Assembly: GCA_017558065.1 (NCBI GenBank)
Contig: JAFYWK010000018.1
Coordinates: 1 to 62,977, forward strand
From: Paludibacteraceae bacterium
GTDB lineage: Bacteria > Bacteroidota > Bacteroidia > Bacteroidales > Paludibacteraceae
Direction of reading: 5' to 3'
DNA length: 62,977 nt
This document shows positions 51,625-60,105 of the stretch, piece by piece (within the stretch, counting starts at the first letter, position 1; every line of letters starts with the position of its first letter). The notes beneath the pieces were generated by a model. That model worked only from the letters and a program-made list of their open reading frames with translations. It ran no database searches and was not told where the DNA came from. Both the position numbers and the translations under genes were made by a program.

Positions 51625-52404
51625 CTATTTTTTACACTCTGTGTAAGAGAGCAGAGAGAAGGATACCTTATAAGGGTAACCTTCATGTGCATTGACACTG
51701 CTATGATGAACATAATTATTTTGCCACTTATAACCATCTAACTTGATAGTGTAAGCATTGCCTGGTTTTAGTATTTGTTCATAAGAAAGCTCCTGATAAT
51801 CTAACATACGACCTTTCATATTATAATAGTGAATACGGACCTTAAAATCCTTTATAACCTTATCTGTATTATTGCGAACAGAGAATTGAGCCGTAGGACT
51901 CATTAAATGGTGTTTATACCCCGCAAAAACTAAAGCATCAGGACGAAACCCCATAGAAGTCTTAGTGGGTTCAGAAGGTTTATTAGAGGATGCTGTTTTA
52001 TTTGGTTTAGGCGATACTACAGGTTTGTTACCTAACATAGATACCTGCTGCTGGAGCTGTTGCACCTCATGTGAGAGCGTGTTAATCTGCGTTTGCAATT
52101 GACTAACAATCTGACGCTGCGCATTGAGCGCATCACGATGGTCATTTAGCGCATTCAAATGCTCCGTCCATTGTTCTGGTGTAAGCACAATAAGACGATC
52201 CTCGCTTAAATGCGATGATGTAGGCAAAGGTTGAGTAACTGATGCAGATGATGACGTCGTTTCGTTAGAGGATGATTCAAGTTCTTGAAAAGCCACATAG
52301 GCAACAACCACAAAAATAACAACAATAATAAGGATTATCATCGCATTACAACCCATTCGGGAATCTTCTTCGTAGGCATTGAGGTTTTCCTTTTCTTCAA
52401 TCAT
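51625..52404 (-). CDS. Single-pass membrane protein with coiled coil
   Basis: 259 residues. A short acidic N-terminus, a membrane helix (AMIILIIVVIFVVVAYVAF, about 21-40), a Ser/Thr-rich linker, a coiled coil near 80-125 (DALNAQRQIVSQLQTQINTL), a Pro/Lys/Ser linker, and a C-terminal beta domain (150-255, AQFSVRNNTDKVIKDFKVRI) of the kind found in small extracytoplasmic binding domains. No family is recognised. It is convergent with lpxD. Confidence 0.65.
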   Translation of the reverse strand: MIEEKENLNAYEEDSRMGCNAMIILIIVVIFVVVAYVAFQELESSSNETTSSSASVTQPLPTSSHLSEDRLIVLTPEQWTEHLNALNDHRDALNAQRQIVSQLQTQINTLSHEVQQLQQQVSMLGNKPVVSPKPNKTASSNKPSEPTKTSMGFRPDALVFAGYKHHLMSPTAQFSVRNNTDKVIKDFKVRIHYYNMKGRMLDYQELSYEQILKPGNAYTIKLDGYKWQNNYVHHSSVNAHEGYPYKVSFSLLSYTECKK

Positions 52405-52479
52405 CGTGATAGGGTATAATAAAATTAACTATCAAGTATAACTAACCATAAAAGACTCCTTAATAATAAAAATATATTT

Positions 52480-52660
52480 AATTAAAGATACCTTTATTAT
52501 TATAGGTTGGGGATAACGTGGAAAAAGTTTATACCAAACTTATTTTCAGTTATTTGATGTGTTCAAAAACTTGGATAAGCGTTTGATAAAAAATGATAAC
52601 TTTTGTTTTTCAACCTTCATTCACAATATATTAATGCTATTGTTGAAAACTTGTTTATAA
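52480..52660. other. AT-rich stretch with DnaA-box-like words
   Basis: The gap between the coiled-coil gene and corA has an AT-rich block (about 52460-52503), then near-matches to TTATCCACA on the minus strand: TTATCCCCA in 52506-52515, TTATCCAAG in 52571-52579, TTATAAACA in 52652-52660 and TTTTCAACA in 52641-52649. None is perfect. Confidence 0.3.
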
Positions 52661-53611
52661 CCACTTTTTTAGTTTGAAAATCATCAAGATAGCCACGGTA
52701 AAAACTATCATCAGCACAAAGGCAAATGGATAACCCAACTTCCAATGCAATTCAGGCATAAAGTCAAAGTTCATACCATACATACTGGCAATCAGCGTAG
52801 GTGGAAGGAATACCACATTCACCACAGTAAAAATTTTGATAATCTTGTTCTGCTCAATATTAACAAGACCGAGGAAAGTATCCTGCAAGTAGTCCAGACG
52901 GTCAAAACCAAAACGTGTATATTCGAACAGAGAGTTAATATCCTTGATAATCATAGTGAGACGGGGTTGTAGCTCCGTTGGGAAGAAATCGCACTTAAGG
53001 AAGTTGCTAATCACGCGCTGCTTATCCATGATATTCTGACGGATAATGGTGACTTTTTCCTGAAGATCCTTGATTTGGATCAGTACCTCTTCATCCACTT
53101 GGTCAGTGGCGTTGATTTCACCAGAAAGTTTGGTGATCAGGTCGGTGGTATCCTCGATCATATCCGCATCTTTTTCGACACGTGTCTCCATGAGCGACAC
53201 AAGCACGTGATATCCCGTTGGGAAGTTGCGGGTGTTCATGAGCATCTTTTTGACGGTCTCATTAAAACTGGCAAGTTCTACATCTCGAGTAGTGACGAGA
53301 ATGCTGTTTTTGAGGATAAAGTTGACAGGTTCCATCTCGAAGTTATCGCGCAGGAAGTTAGAGTTAGCCACGATGGAATCGTCCGTCTGTATATAACGAG
53401 ACGACATCTCAATCTCTTCCATCTCTTCATCATCCTGAATGTCAATTTTGAGGAAATCCTCCAATACACCCTCTGTCTTGTCACTAACATCCAGCAAATC
53501 AATCCAGATTATATCTTTCTTATCAAGACTACTCAGAATATTGACACTGCGGCCTACCTTGATTTTGTCTTGTTTATCTTTGTCTCTATAGAATATCTTG
53601 AGTTCTGCCAT
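52655..53611 (-). CDS. corA: CorA family divalent cation transporter
   Basis: 318 residues. A long acidic cytoplasmic domain of helices is followed by two C-terminal membrane helices with the signature YGMNFDF (GMN motif, about residue 277) between them, then FAFVLMIVFTVAILMIF and a short basic tail. It imports magnesium (or cobalt/nickel). It lies 13 bp before a 49-bp heptad repeat that joins it to rsmA. Confidence 0.9.
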   Translation of the reverse strand: MAELKIFYRDKDKQDKIKVGRSVNILSSLDKKDIIWIDLLDVSDKTEGVLEDFLKIDIQDDEEMEEIEMSSRYIQTDDSIVANSNFLRDNFEMEPVNFILKNSILVTTRDVELASFNETVKKMLMNTRNFPTGYHVLVSLMETRVEKDADMIEDTTDLITKLSGEINATDQVDEEVLIQIKDLQEKVTIIRQNIMDKQRVISNFLKCDFFPTELQPRLTMIIKDINSLFEYTRFGFDRLDYLQDTFLGLVNIEQNKIIKIFTVVNVVFLPPTLIASMYGMNFDFMPELHWKLGYPFAFVLMIVFTVAILMIFKLKKWL

Positions 53612-53623
53612 AATCCTTGCCTT

Positions 53624-53672
53624 TTAAACATTAAACATTAAACCTTCCACCTCCAACTTTCAACCTTCAATC
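53624..53672. repeat. 7 x 7-bp repeat at the corA/rsmA junction
   Basis: TTAAACA, TTAAACA, TTAAACC, TTCCACC, TCCAACT, TTCAACC, TTCAATC. It fills the gap and also includes the last four codons and stop of rsmA. Confidence 0.92.
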
Positions 53673-54421
53673 TTTTTAGTGAGTGCGATAAACTCCTCTA
53701 CACTCAGTTGTTCGGGGCGCTTCGTGAAGATAGGGTCGTTGAGCAATGGATTATCCTTGCCAACAATTCCCATCAACGAATTGCGCATCTGCTTTCGGCG
53801 CTGGTTGAATGCTGTCTTGACTACGTTTTTAAACAGCGCCTCATCACAGCCCAATCCTTGGCGGTTGTTGCGAGTCATGCGAATAACCGCCGACTTGACT
53901 TTCGGCGGAGGGTTAAACACATGCTCATCCACGGTGAATAAATATTCTATATCGTAATATGCTTGCAGCAGCACGCTCAGTATGCCGTATGCTTTCTTAC
54001 CTGGTTTGCTGGCGATACGCTCAGCTACTTCCTTCTGAATCATACCCGAACAAACAGGGATACGGTCCTTATAATCAAGCACCTTAAAGAAAATTTGACT
54101 ACTGATATTATACGGATAATTGCCGATTACACAGAATTCTCCATCAGGGTAAATCACATTCAAATCCAATTTCAAGAAGTCGCCCTCTATCAAATGCAAC
54201 TCAGGGTACCACTCTTTGAGGTACGCCACACTCTCCCTATCGATTTCGATAGCGGTAGTCTGCAAATTAGGATTTTTCAGGAGATACTGCGTGAGCACAC
54301 CCATACCAGGACCGATCTCTAAGACGCGGCCTGCTGTGATGGTTTCAGCAATTCGTTGGGCGACACTCAGGTCCTTCAAGAAATGCTGACCCAAAAATTT
54401 CTTGGCTCTTACTTGTTGCAT
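53660..54421 (-). CDS. rsmA: 16S rRNA dimethyladenosine transferase RsmA
   Basis: 253 residues from ATG 54421 (MQQVRAKKFLGQHFLKDLSV), the family N-terminus. It dimethylates A1518/A1519 of 16S rRNA. SAM loop EIGPGMGVLTQYLL, acidic EIDRESVAYLKEW, catalytic motif VIGNYPYNISSQIFFKVL, and the C-terminal PPPKVKSAVIRMTR are present. The last residues (KKIEG) are encoded by the heptad repeat at 53624-53672. Confidence 0.94.
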   Translation of the reverse strand: MQQVRAKKFLGQHFLKDLSVAQRIAETITAGRVLEIGPGMGVLTQYLLKNPNLQTTAIEIDRESVAYLKEWYPELHLIEGDFLKLDLNVIYPDGEFCVIGNYPYNISSQIFFKVLDYKDRIPVCSGMIQKEVAERIASKPGKKAYGILSVLLQAYYDIEYLFTVDEHVFNPPPKVKSAVIRMTRNNRQGLGCDEALFKNVVKTAFNQRRKQMRNSLMGIVGKDNPLLNDPIFTKRPEQLSVEEFIALTKKIEG

Positions 54422-54478
54422 TTTGCTGGTGATAGTCGTCCATAAATGGTTATTTTTGGTTAATAATATTCGGCAAAA

Positions 54479-54510
54479 TTTGCATAGTCGCAAATTTTTG
54501 AGTACCTTTG
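54479..54510 (+). promoter_or_regulatory. Promoter for the GtrA gene
   Basis: TTTG at 54479-54482, 20 bp, TACCTTTG at 54503-54510. Confidence 0.75.
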
Positions 54511-54536
54511 CACGCCGATTTGTTTATTTTCGGCTG

Positions 54537-54568
54537 CAAAATTACAAATTTTATTTCATAAATGCAAA
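54537..54568 (-). promoter_or_regulatory. Promoter for rsmA, overlapping the GtrA start codon
   Basis: Minus-strand TTTG (54568-54565), 20 bp, TAATTTTG (54544-54537). Divergent from the GtrA promoter. Confidence 0.65.
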
Positions 54569-55062
54569 CATTAGCCCAAATAATTACCAAAATAGTCGAT
54601 TTTTTCTATCGACCATTTCGTAATTACATTCCTCAGCAGCTATTTCGCTATGCTGCCTGCGGCGGTGGAAACATGGTGTTAGACTGGGTATTGTATTTTT
54701 TCATTTACAATTTTGTAGTAGGTCATGAGTTGGTATATTTATCCTTACCTTTCGCCTCTAACCTTTCGCCTCTTTGCCTCACACCCCACATCATGTCCTT
54801 GCTGATTGTATTTCCAATCACACTGATGACTGGTTTTTGGCTCAATAAATATGTGACTTTCACCCAATCTTCACTTCGTGGATATAAACAACTCTGGCGA
54901 TATATACTGATTGTAATGATCAATCTGTTGGTGAATTATTTTGGATTAAAACTTTTTGTTGAAGTTTGTGGTATTTATCCTACGCCATCCAAAATGATAG
55001 TGACCATTATCACAGTTGCAATAAGTTTTTTTGGACAAAAATACTTCTCATTTAAGAAGTAA
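54562..55062 (+). CDS. GtrA family membrane protein
   Basis: 166 residues with four membrane helices. The family features are FRYAACGGGNMVLDWVLYFF, FPITLMTGFWLNKYVTF, LMIVMINLLVNYFGLKLFVE-type third helix and ISFFGQKYFSFKK at the end. GtrA proteins are thought to flip lipid-linked sugars. Residues about 61-73 (LPFASNLSPLCLTP) lie between helices 1 and 2 and are encoded by a 5 x 7 bp repeat, where family members usually have a shorter loop. Confidence 0.85.
   Translation: MQTLAQIITKIVDFFYRPFRNYIPQQLFRYAACGGGNMVLDWVLYFFIYNFVVGHELVYLSLPFASNLSPLCLTPHIMSLLIVFPITLMTGFWLNKYVTFTQSSLRGYKQLWRYILIVMINLLVNYFGLKLFVEVCGIYPTPSKMIVTIITVAISFFGQKYFSFKK
54744..54778. repeat. 5 x 7-bp repeat inside the GtrA gene
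   Basis: CTTACCT, TTCGCCT, CTAACCT, TTCGCCT, CTTTGCC. Encodes an extra loop in GtrA. Confidence 0.88.
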
Positions 55063-55083
55063 AGTAAACATAATTATTAACAT

Positions 55084-55156
55084 TTGGGGTGCCTCACTTC
55101 TTTAGGCTGAGATCATACCCATAGAACCTGCACAGGTAATTCTGTAGAGGGAACAA
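55084..55156 (+). promoter_or_regulatory. TPP riboswitch
   Basis: Canonical THI element: GGGGTGC, GCTGAGAT, ACCC, GAACCTG, CAGGTAAT, CTG and GGGA in order. Its 3' edge is 4-6 nt from the ATG at 55157, so thiamine pyrophosphate probably blocks translation initiation directly. Confidence 0.96.
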
Positions 55157-57421
55157 ATGAAAAAATCTATCTTTTTGGCAGCTTACGTAGCTGCTTGTGG
55201 TGTTGCATTTGCCAACACCGACACACTCACTTTCGTTCGCGAATTGGACGAAGTAGTCGTTAACGCGCCTGTAGCGCAAGTCACTAACAACCACACCGCT
55301 CTCACACGCGAGCAGCTCAATCAGAGCAACACAGGGCAAAACCTCCCCTTCTTGCTTTCTTCCACACCTGCGCTCGTTGCCACCAGCGATGACGGACTGG
55401 GTATTGGCTACACCTATTTCCGTATCCGTGGTACCGACCACACCCGCATCAACATGACCCTCAACGATGTGCCGCTCAACGATAGCGAGAGCCAGACCGT
55501 CTTTTGGGTCAATATGACCGACATGGCCAGCAGCATGACCTCACTCAATGTCCAACGCGGCGTAGGCACCTCCACCAACGGCAGCGCCTCCTTTGGCGCC
55601 AGTATCAACATGTCCACCTCGGCAAAGCCAACTCAACCCGCCGAAGGCGCTCAACCTGCGCAGAGCGCACATGACCGTAGCTCCGCTACCATCTCCTTCA
55701 ACGGCGGTATGTACAACACCTTCCGCGAGATGATCGATGCCCACATCGTGTTGCCCAACCAATGGCGTGCCAATGCCCGATTCTCCAAGGTCAACTCCGA
55801 CGGATTCCTCTATCGCACTGCCTCCGACCTCTACTCCTACTACGGCGACCTCGGTTGGTATGGCACCAAAACAGAAGTCGTAGGCCGCTTCTTTGGCGGT
55901 GGCGAGAAAACCGGTATGGGTTGGGATGGTGTGGACTACAACACCGCCTATGGCATCAACGGTGCCGACCGTCGCTACAACCCCGCAGGCGAATATACCA
56001 CCACCACTGCCGATGGCTCCGATTCTACCGCCTACTACCCCAATCAAACCGACAACTATGCCCAACAACATGCCCAATTGGCTATCACCCACCGCTTTAC
56101 TGCGCAATGGTCACTCTCCGCAACTGCCCACTACACCCACGGCGCGGGCTACTACGAGCAATACAAACGCAAAAAACTATCCTATTGGGGATTGCCCTAC
56201 TCGCACAAGGCCTACGGCATGTACCGCAAGCAACTCGACAACCACTTCTTCGGCGGTGTACTTTCTGCCAAATACATCTCCGAACCCGTAGATTTGCAGT
56301 TTGGTGGCGCAGCCAACTACTACTTGGGTGATCACTTCGGCACGCTTCACTACCTCGAAGACTCGCTCATCATTCCTATCAACTACGAATACTATCACAA
56401 CACCGCCCGCAAGACCGACGCCAATATCTATGCCAAAGCCAATTGGCGCATTATCAACCACGCACAGGAGAAACTCTCACTCTATGCCGACCTCCAATAC
56501 CGTTATGTCCGCTACGAGCGCAATGGTCTCAACGATGAAGATATGACCGACCTCCCACTTTCGGTGGACTTCCATTTCTTCAATCCCAAAGCGGGCTTGA
56601 CTTACCAAAACCATGGTCACTTGCTCGCTGCTTCTTTCGCCATCGCCAACCGCGAACCTAGCCGCAACAACTACAAGGAGAATGTCATCTACGATGCCTC
56701 TACAGGCGAATACACGGGTCTTCCCCATGCCGAACGCCTCTACGATTATGAATTGGGCTATACCTATTCCCATCCTCGTTTTGCTATTGGCGCCAACCTC
56801 TATTTCATGGACTACGACAACCAACTCGTCCTCACGGGCGAATACAACGATGTGGGTGCCTACAAGACCAAGAATGTCAAGGACTCCTATCGCATGGGAG
56901 CCGAGATCACGGCGGGTGTGAAGATCACCAATTGGCTGCGTTGGGACGCTAACCTCGTGGCATCACGCAACAAGATCCTCAACTACCACCAATACATCGA
57001 CCTCTACGACGACCAAGACAACTGGAACTGGCTCGGGCAGGATTCTGTGGTAGGCACTACCACCATTGCTTTCTCGCCAACCCTTACCGCTTCATCCCTC
57101 TTTACTTTTGATATAGCGGGCTTCACGGCTACCGTGCAGACGAATTTCGTGAGCAAGCAGTATCTCGACAATACCCAGGACGAGAACGCCATGCTCCGTG
57201 CTTATTCCACCACCAACCTCAATCTCCAATACTTATTGCCAATAGCCAATAACCAATGGCCTACCATCCGCCTCTTGTGCCAAATCAACAATATCTTCAA
57301 CGCCAAGTATGCCAATAACGGTGGTGCCGAGGCAAGTCGATTCATGGACGGCAGTCGTTGCTGCTGGTACTATGCCCAAGCAGGTATCAATATCCATGCA
57401 GGCTTCTCTATAACCTTCTAA
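55157..57421 (+). CDS. TonB-dependent receptor, probably for thiamine
   Basis: 754 residues with a signal peptide (MKKSIFLAAYVAACGVAFA). The plug domain follows directly (LDEVVVNAPVAQVTNNHTA, YFRIRGTDHTRINMTLNDVP, SLNVQRGVGTSTNGSASFGA), without the carboxypeptidase-like domain common in Bacteroidota receptors. The rest is a 22-strand barrel ending in a terminal aromatic (HAGFSITF). The TPP riboswitch directly upstream makes thiamine or a precursor the likely cargo. Residues near 693-702 (LLPIANNQWP) are encoded by a 4 x 7 bp repeat. Confidence 0.9.
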   Translation: MKKSIFLAAYVAACGVAFANTDTLTFVRELDEVVVNAPVAQVTNNHTALTREQLNQSNTGQNLPFLLSSTPALVATSDDGLGIGYTYFRIRGTDHTRINMTLNDVPLNDSESQTVFWVNMTDMASSMTSLNVQRGVGTSTNGSASFGASINMSTSAKPTQPAEGAQPAQSAHDRSSATISFNGGMYNTFREMIDAHIVLPNQWRANARFSKVNSDGFLYRTASDLYSYYGDLGWYGTKTEVVGRFFGGGEKTGMGWDGVDYNTAYGINGADRRYNPAGEYTTTTADGSDSTAYYPNQTDNYAQQHAQLAITHRFTAQWSLSATAHYTHGAGYYEQYKRKKLSYWGLPYSHKAYGMYRKQLDNHFFGGVLSAKYISEPVDLQFGGAANYYLGDHFGTLHYLEDSLIIPINYEYYHNTARKTDANIYAKANWRIINHAQEKLSLYADLQYRYVRYERNGLNDEDMTDLPLSVDFHFFNPKAGLTYQNHGHLLAASFAIANREPSRNNYKENVIYDASTGEYTGLPHAERLYDYELGYTYSHPRFAIGANLYFMDYDNQLVLTGEYNDVGAYKTKNVKDSYRMGAEITAGVKITNWLRWDANLVASRNKILNYHQYIDLYDDQDNWNWLGQDSVVGTTTIAFSPTLTASSLFTFDIAGFTATVQTNFVSKQYLDNTQDENAMLRAYSTTNLNLQYLLPIANNQWPTIRLLCQINNIFNAKYANNGGAEASRFMDGSRCCWYYAQAGINIHAGFSITF
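57235..57262. repeat. 4 x 7-bp repeat inside the TonB receptor gene
   Basis: ATTGCCA, ATAGCCA, ATAACCA, ATGGCCT, in a late barrel loop (LLPIANNQWP). Confidence 0.75.
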
Positions 57422-57425
57422 TCGC

Positions 57426-59186
57426 TTACAGTTTCACCCTCAATAGTACGTGCACGTCCGTGCGCGTACTATTTTTATTATGCTCTACTGCCCATGCCTT
57501 TTGATAGATGGTCTCACTCACACGCAAATAAAGCGAAAACATATCATTGATCTTGTATCGTGCATTCAGCCAAAACCGTCCACCCAACCCATAGACATTG
57601 GGAATAGAGTAGGCATATAGCACATCATTCTCGTAAGCATAAATACGGTTGTTCCACTCGCGCGCGTCGAAGGCCTGCGCGCGCATTTGTAATACAATAG
57701 GTAGGGTGGGAACATGATACTCCACATCTTGCAGCAGCGATACTCCATAATTCCACCCATCTGTTTTCACCATATTCGCATCTGCCTGCGTACGAAAAAC
57801 CCAATCTTGCAGGCGATAAACCAACCGATACCGTAGCGCATACGTATCCTTGCCCACTTGTCGCCTTGCCCGCAAGCGCCAATTCATGTCATAGGTCTTG
57901 TTCGGAATAAAATCCGCTTGCGCCATGGCATCATATCCCTCGCGAAAAGCATCCACATATGCCGCCAATCGCCATTTGGCAAAGGTTCGCACATCTACAC
58001 CCAAGTAGAATCCATTCTCGTCATTCAGCCTGCTTTTCTCTGAAAAAGCATAAGCGTATGGATTATCAAAATAAGGCGAATAATAACGGTATAGAGCCAA
58101 TAAATTCACATCCGAAATAGGCGTAAAATTCATTCCCACTATTCCGCCCCATCCCCAACGCTTACCTTGCGTTGCAGCCACTTCTCCCCACAAATCCACT
58201 CTGCCCCAATTATACCGAGCATTTACACCTACCACCGATTGTGCATCTGTACTATCGCTATACAGATTTTCTATCGCCGTCACGCCCACTTTCAGTTTGT
58301 TCCATTTGCCCGTCGCATTCACACCCACCAGATGGTGCCATGCGCTGTCCTTTTGTTGGTCTATCGAATACATCGCCGACACTTCTGCCCAACCCAACCG
58401 CAATGTCGTTCCTATGCCGTGAAACGCCTGATAATCATCGCCTACAGATGTAAACTTTCGTACACCTTCTCGTGCATTCATACCCGAACTCATCCACCTG
58501 CTCTTGCCCATCTTGAAGGGCGAACCAATCACCAATCCCTGACCAAAATTAGCTTGAAAATTGCCTGCCGACAGGTTCTTAATACACCCGATGTCTTGCA
58601 ACTGCACAAAAGCGCCATATTGCATCTGCTCCCACGCTCCGCCAGTCGGGCGACATATCGTCAATCCCGCTTGTACTTTCTTTTGATAATCAAATCGATA
58701 CCTTAGTTTTCCATACATTGGATCATTCTCATAATCCTCTATATTTCGTGCATCTGCGCGCAGCGTTATCTCATGCTTTGCATAGTGAAACACCTCTCGA
58801 AAATACAAATCCTTGCCTTTAACCTCTAACCTATCACCTTTAACCTCTACAAACGGCAGCAGATTGCGTATATCGTAGTCCTTCAGACTGTGAATCAGTT
58901 GCAGGTCATACACACTCACAAACGCATGCTGGTATTGGTATAGCAAAATATCATCGATCTGCTCATCCGTTAACCAACACAACTGACTCAATTCCTCAGC
59001 ATTAGTCCGATTCAGATCAATAGGGTTTTCTGCTATCTCCATCAGTTGCTCTGCCACATCGTCCATCGCTATTCCATATTCCGCCAACTGACCATAGATA
59101 TCTTCCAATATATCCGCCAACTGATACTGATGTGCCCAACTGCTCAAGCAAACCAACCATACTATGCACACCACTCTCCACCTCAT
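57426..59186 (-). CDS. Helix-hairpin-helix / outer-membrane-type protein
   Basis: 586 residues. A signal peptide (MRWRVVCIVWLVCLSSWA) precedes a helical N-terminal region with a HhH-like motif (NPIDLNRTNAEELSQLCWLT, DDILLYQYQHAFVSVYDLQL, about 54-100). The remaining 450 residues are aromatic beta strands like an outer-membrane barrel. The family is seen in Bacteroidota but has no known role. Residues 113-126 (VEVKGDRLEVKGKD) are encoded by a heptad repeat, separating the HhH part from the barrel. It overlaps the next gene by 4 bp and converges with the TonB receptor (4 bp apart). Confidence 0.75.
   Translation of the reverse strand: MRWRVVCIVWLVCLSSWAHQYQLADILEDIYGQLAEYGIAMDDVAEQLMEIAENPIDLNRTNAEELSQLCWLTDEQIDDILLYQYQHAFVSVYDLQLIHSLKDYDIRNLLPFVEVKGDRLEVKGKDLYFREVFHYAKHEITLRADARNIEDYENDPMYGKLRYRFDYQKKVQAGLTICRPTGGAWEQMQYGAFVQLQDIGCIKNLSAGNFQANFGQGLVIGSPFKMGKSRWMSSGMNAREGVRKFTSVGDDYQAFHGIGTTLRLGWAEVSAMYSIDQQKDSAWHHLVGVNATGKWNKLKVGVTAIENLYSDSTDAQSVVGVNARYNWGRVDLWGEVAATQGKRWGWGGIVGMNFTPISDVNLLALYRYYSPYFDNPYAYAFSEKSRLNDENGFYLGVDVRTFAKWRLAAYVDAFREGYDAMAQADFIPNKTYDMNWRLRARRQVGKDTYALRYRLVYRLQDWVFRTQADANMVKTDGWNYGVSLLQDVEYHVPTLPIVLQMRAQAFDAREWNNRIYAYENDVLYAYSIPNVYGLGGRFWLNARYKINDMFSLYLRVSETIYQKAWAVEHNKNSTRTDVHVLLRVKL
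58817..58844. repeat. 4 x 7-bp repeat inside the HhH gene
   Basis: CTTTAAC, CTCTAAC, CTATCAC, CTTTAAC (a fifth degenerate unit follows). Encodes VKGDRLEVKG. Confidence 0.88.
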
Positions 59187-59998
59187 ATCTTCACTCCTAT
59201 CCTTCCTTGACAGGTCACGCCCAACAATGGGTGCAACTCAAAGTTCGCATCCAACCGCAGTCTATCCCAAGTCACAGCCACACCCATACACCCCACAAAC
59301 TGCTGCTGATAATACACGCCCACTTTCACCACCAATCGCTCTATCGCCTGCCACTCCACGCCTGTGGCGATGCGATAGGTATTGTTCACATCATAGTCCG
59401 CCTGCACCGACCAATGTAATACCTCTTTCCATCGATAATCCAAGCCCAACGAATAGACGGCAGGCAATCTACGCCGCACCTGATCATCTATCGCTATCGT
59501 CTGCACAAACGGATTAAAACCGTGCACACCTATAGTCAGTTCTGGCAGCACATGCACCGTCACACCTATTTGCGGAATAAACGTACCTTTATACCCTAAT
59601 TCATCGCCACAATACAGCGTCAAGTAATTGGCTTGCAATCCTATAGAAAACCTGCCAAACGATCGCGCCAATGCCACACCCGCCATCATCTCCTGATACT
59701 TCGCATACCCAAAAAACGCGTATCCTACACCCACATTCACATACTCATTCGTATATCCCACTTGCAGCATAGCTGTGTTTAGCGAGGGTAGAAAATACCT
59801 GTTCTCATATTGCGCTGCCAACTGCCAACCTGCATCTTGTACCAGCGAAGCTGGATTATGAAAACAAGTCCAGTTGTCGGTTCGCGCAGTTTGCATATTG
59901 GCGATATTCGCGCAGGTGGGCAATACATTGCTCACCTGACCGCTCGCTGCACTACTCATACAGAGAAGAATAACCAATATGACGTGTTTTGCCCTCAA
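59183..59998 (-). CDS. PorQ/PorV-like outer-membrane protein
   Basis: About 271 residues from a TTG at 59998. A start at 60010 would lie inside the -7 box of its own promoter (60008-60015). The signal peptide is LRAKHVILVILLCMSSAASG. The body resembles type IX secretion-associated barrels (FHNPASLVQDAGWQLAAQYENR, VGYAFFGYAKYQEMMAGVALAR, SLGLDYRWKEVLHWSVQADY). It overlaps the HhH gene by 4 bp, so the two are co-translated. Function inferred from resemblance only. Confidence 0.65.
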   Translation of the reverse strand: MRAKHVILVILLCMSSAASGQVSNVLPTCANIANMQTARTDNWTCFHNPASLVQDAGWQLAAQYENRYFLPSLNTAMLQVGYTNEYVNVGVGYAFFGYAKYQEMMAGVALARSFGRFSIGLQANYLTLYCGDELGYKGTFIPQIGVTVHVLPELTIGVHGFNPFVQTIAIDDQVRRRLPAVYSLGLDYRWKEVLHWSVQADYDVNNTYRIATGVEWQAIERLVVKVGVYYQQQFVGCMGVAVTWDRLRLDANFELHPLLGVTCQGRIGVKI

Positions 59999-60007
59999 AA
60001 TCGCCCA

Positions 60008-60039
60008 CAAAGGTACAGTATTTTACGCAAATACGCAAA
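60008..60039 (-). promoter_or_regulatory. Promoter for the PorQ-like/HhH pair
   Basis: Minus-strand TTTG (60039-60036), 20 bp, TACCTTTG (60015-60008). Transcript start falls near 60001, almost at the first possible start codon. Confidence 0.7.
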
Positions 60040-60053
60040 ACTCTTAGCAATTA

Positions 60054-60085
60054 TTTGCTAATTACATATTTTTTTTGTACCTTTG
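60054..60085 (+). promoter_or_regulatory. Promoter for the flippase-like gene
   Basis: TTTG 60054-60057, 20 bp, TACCTTTG 60078-60085; ATG at 60106. Confidence 0.8.
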
Positions 60086-60105
60086 CCGGCGATTTGTATT
60101 TATCC

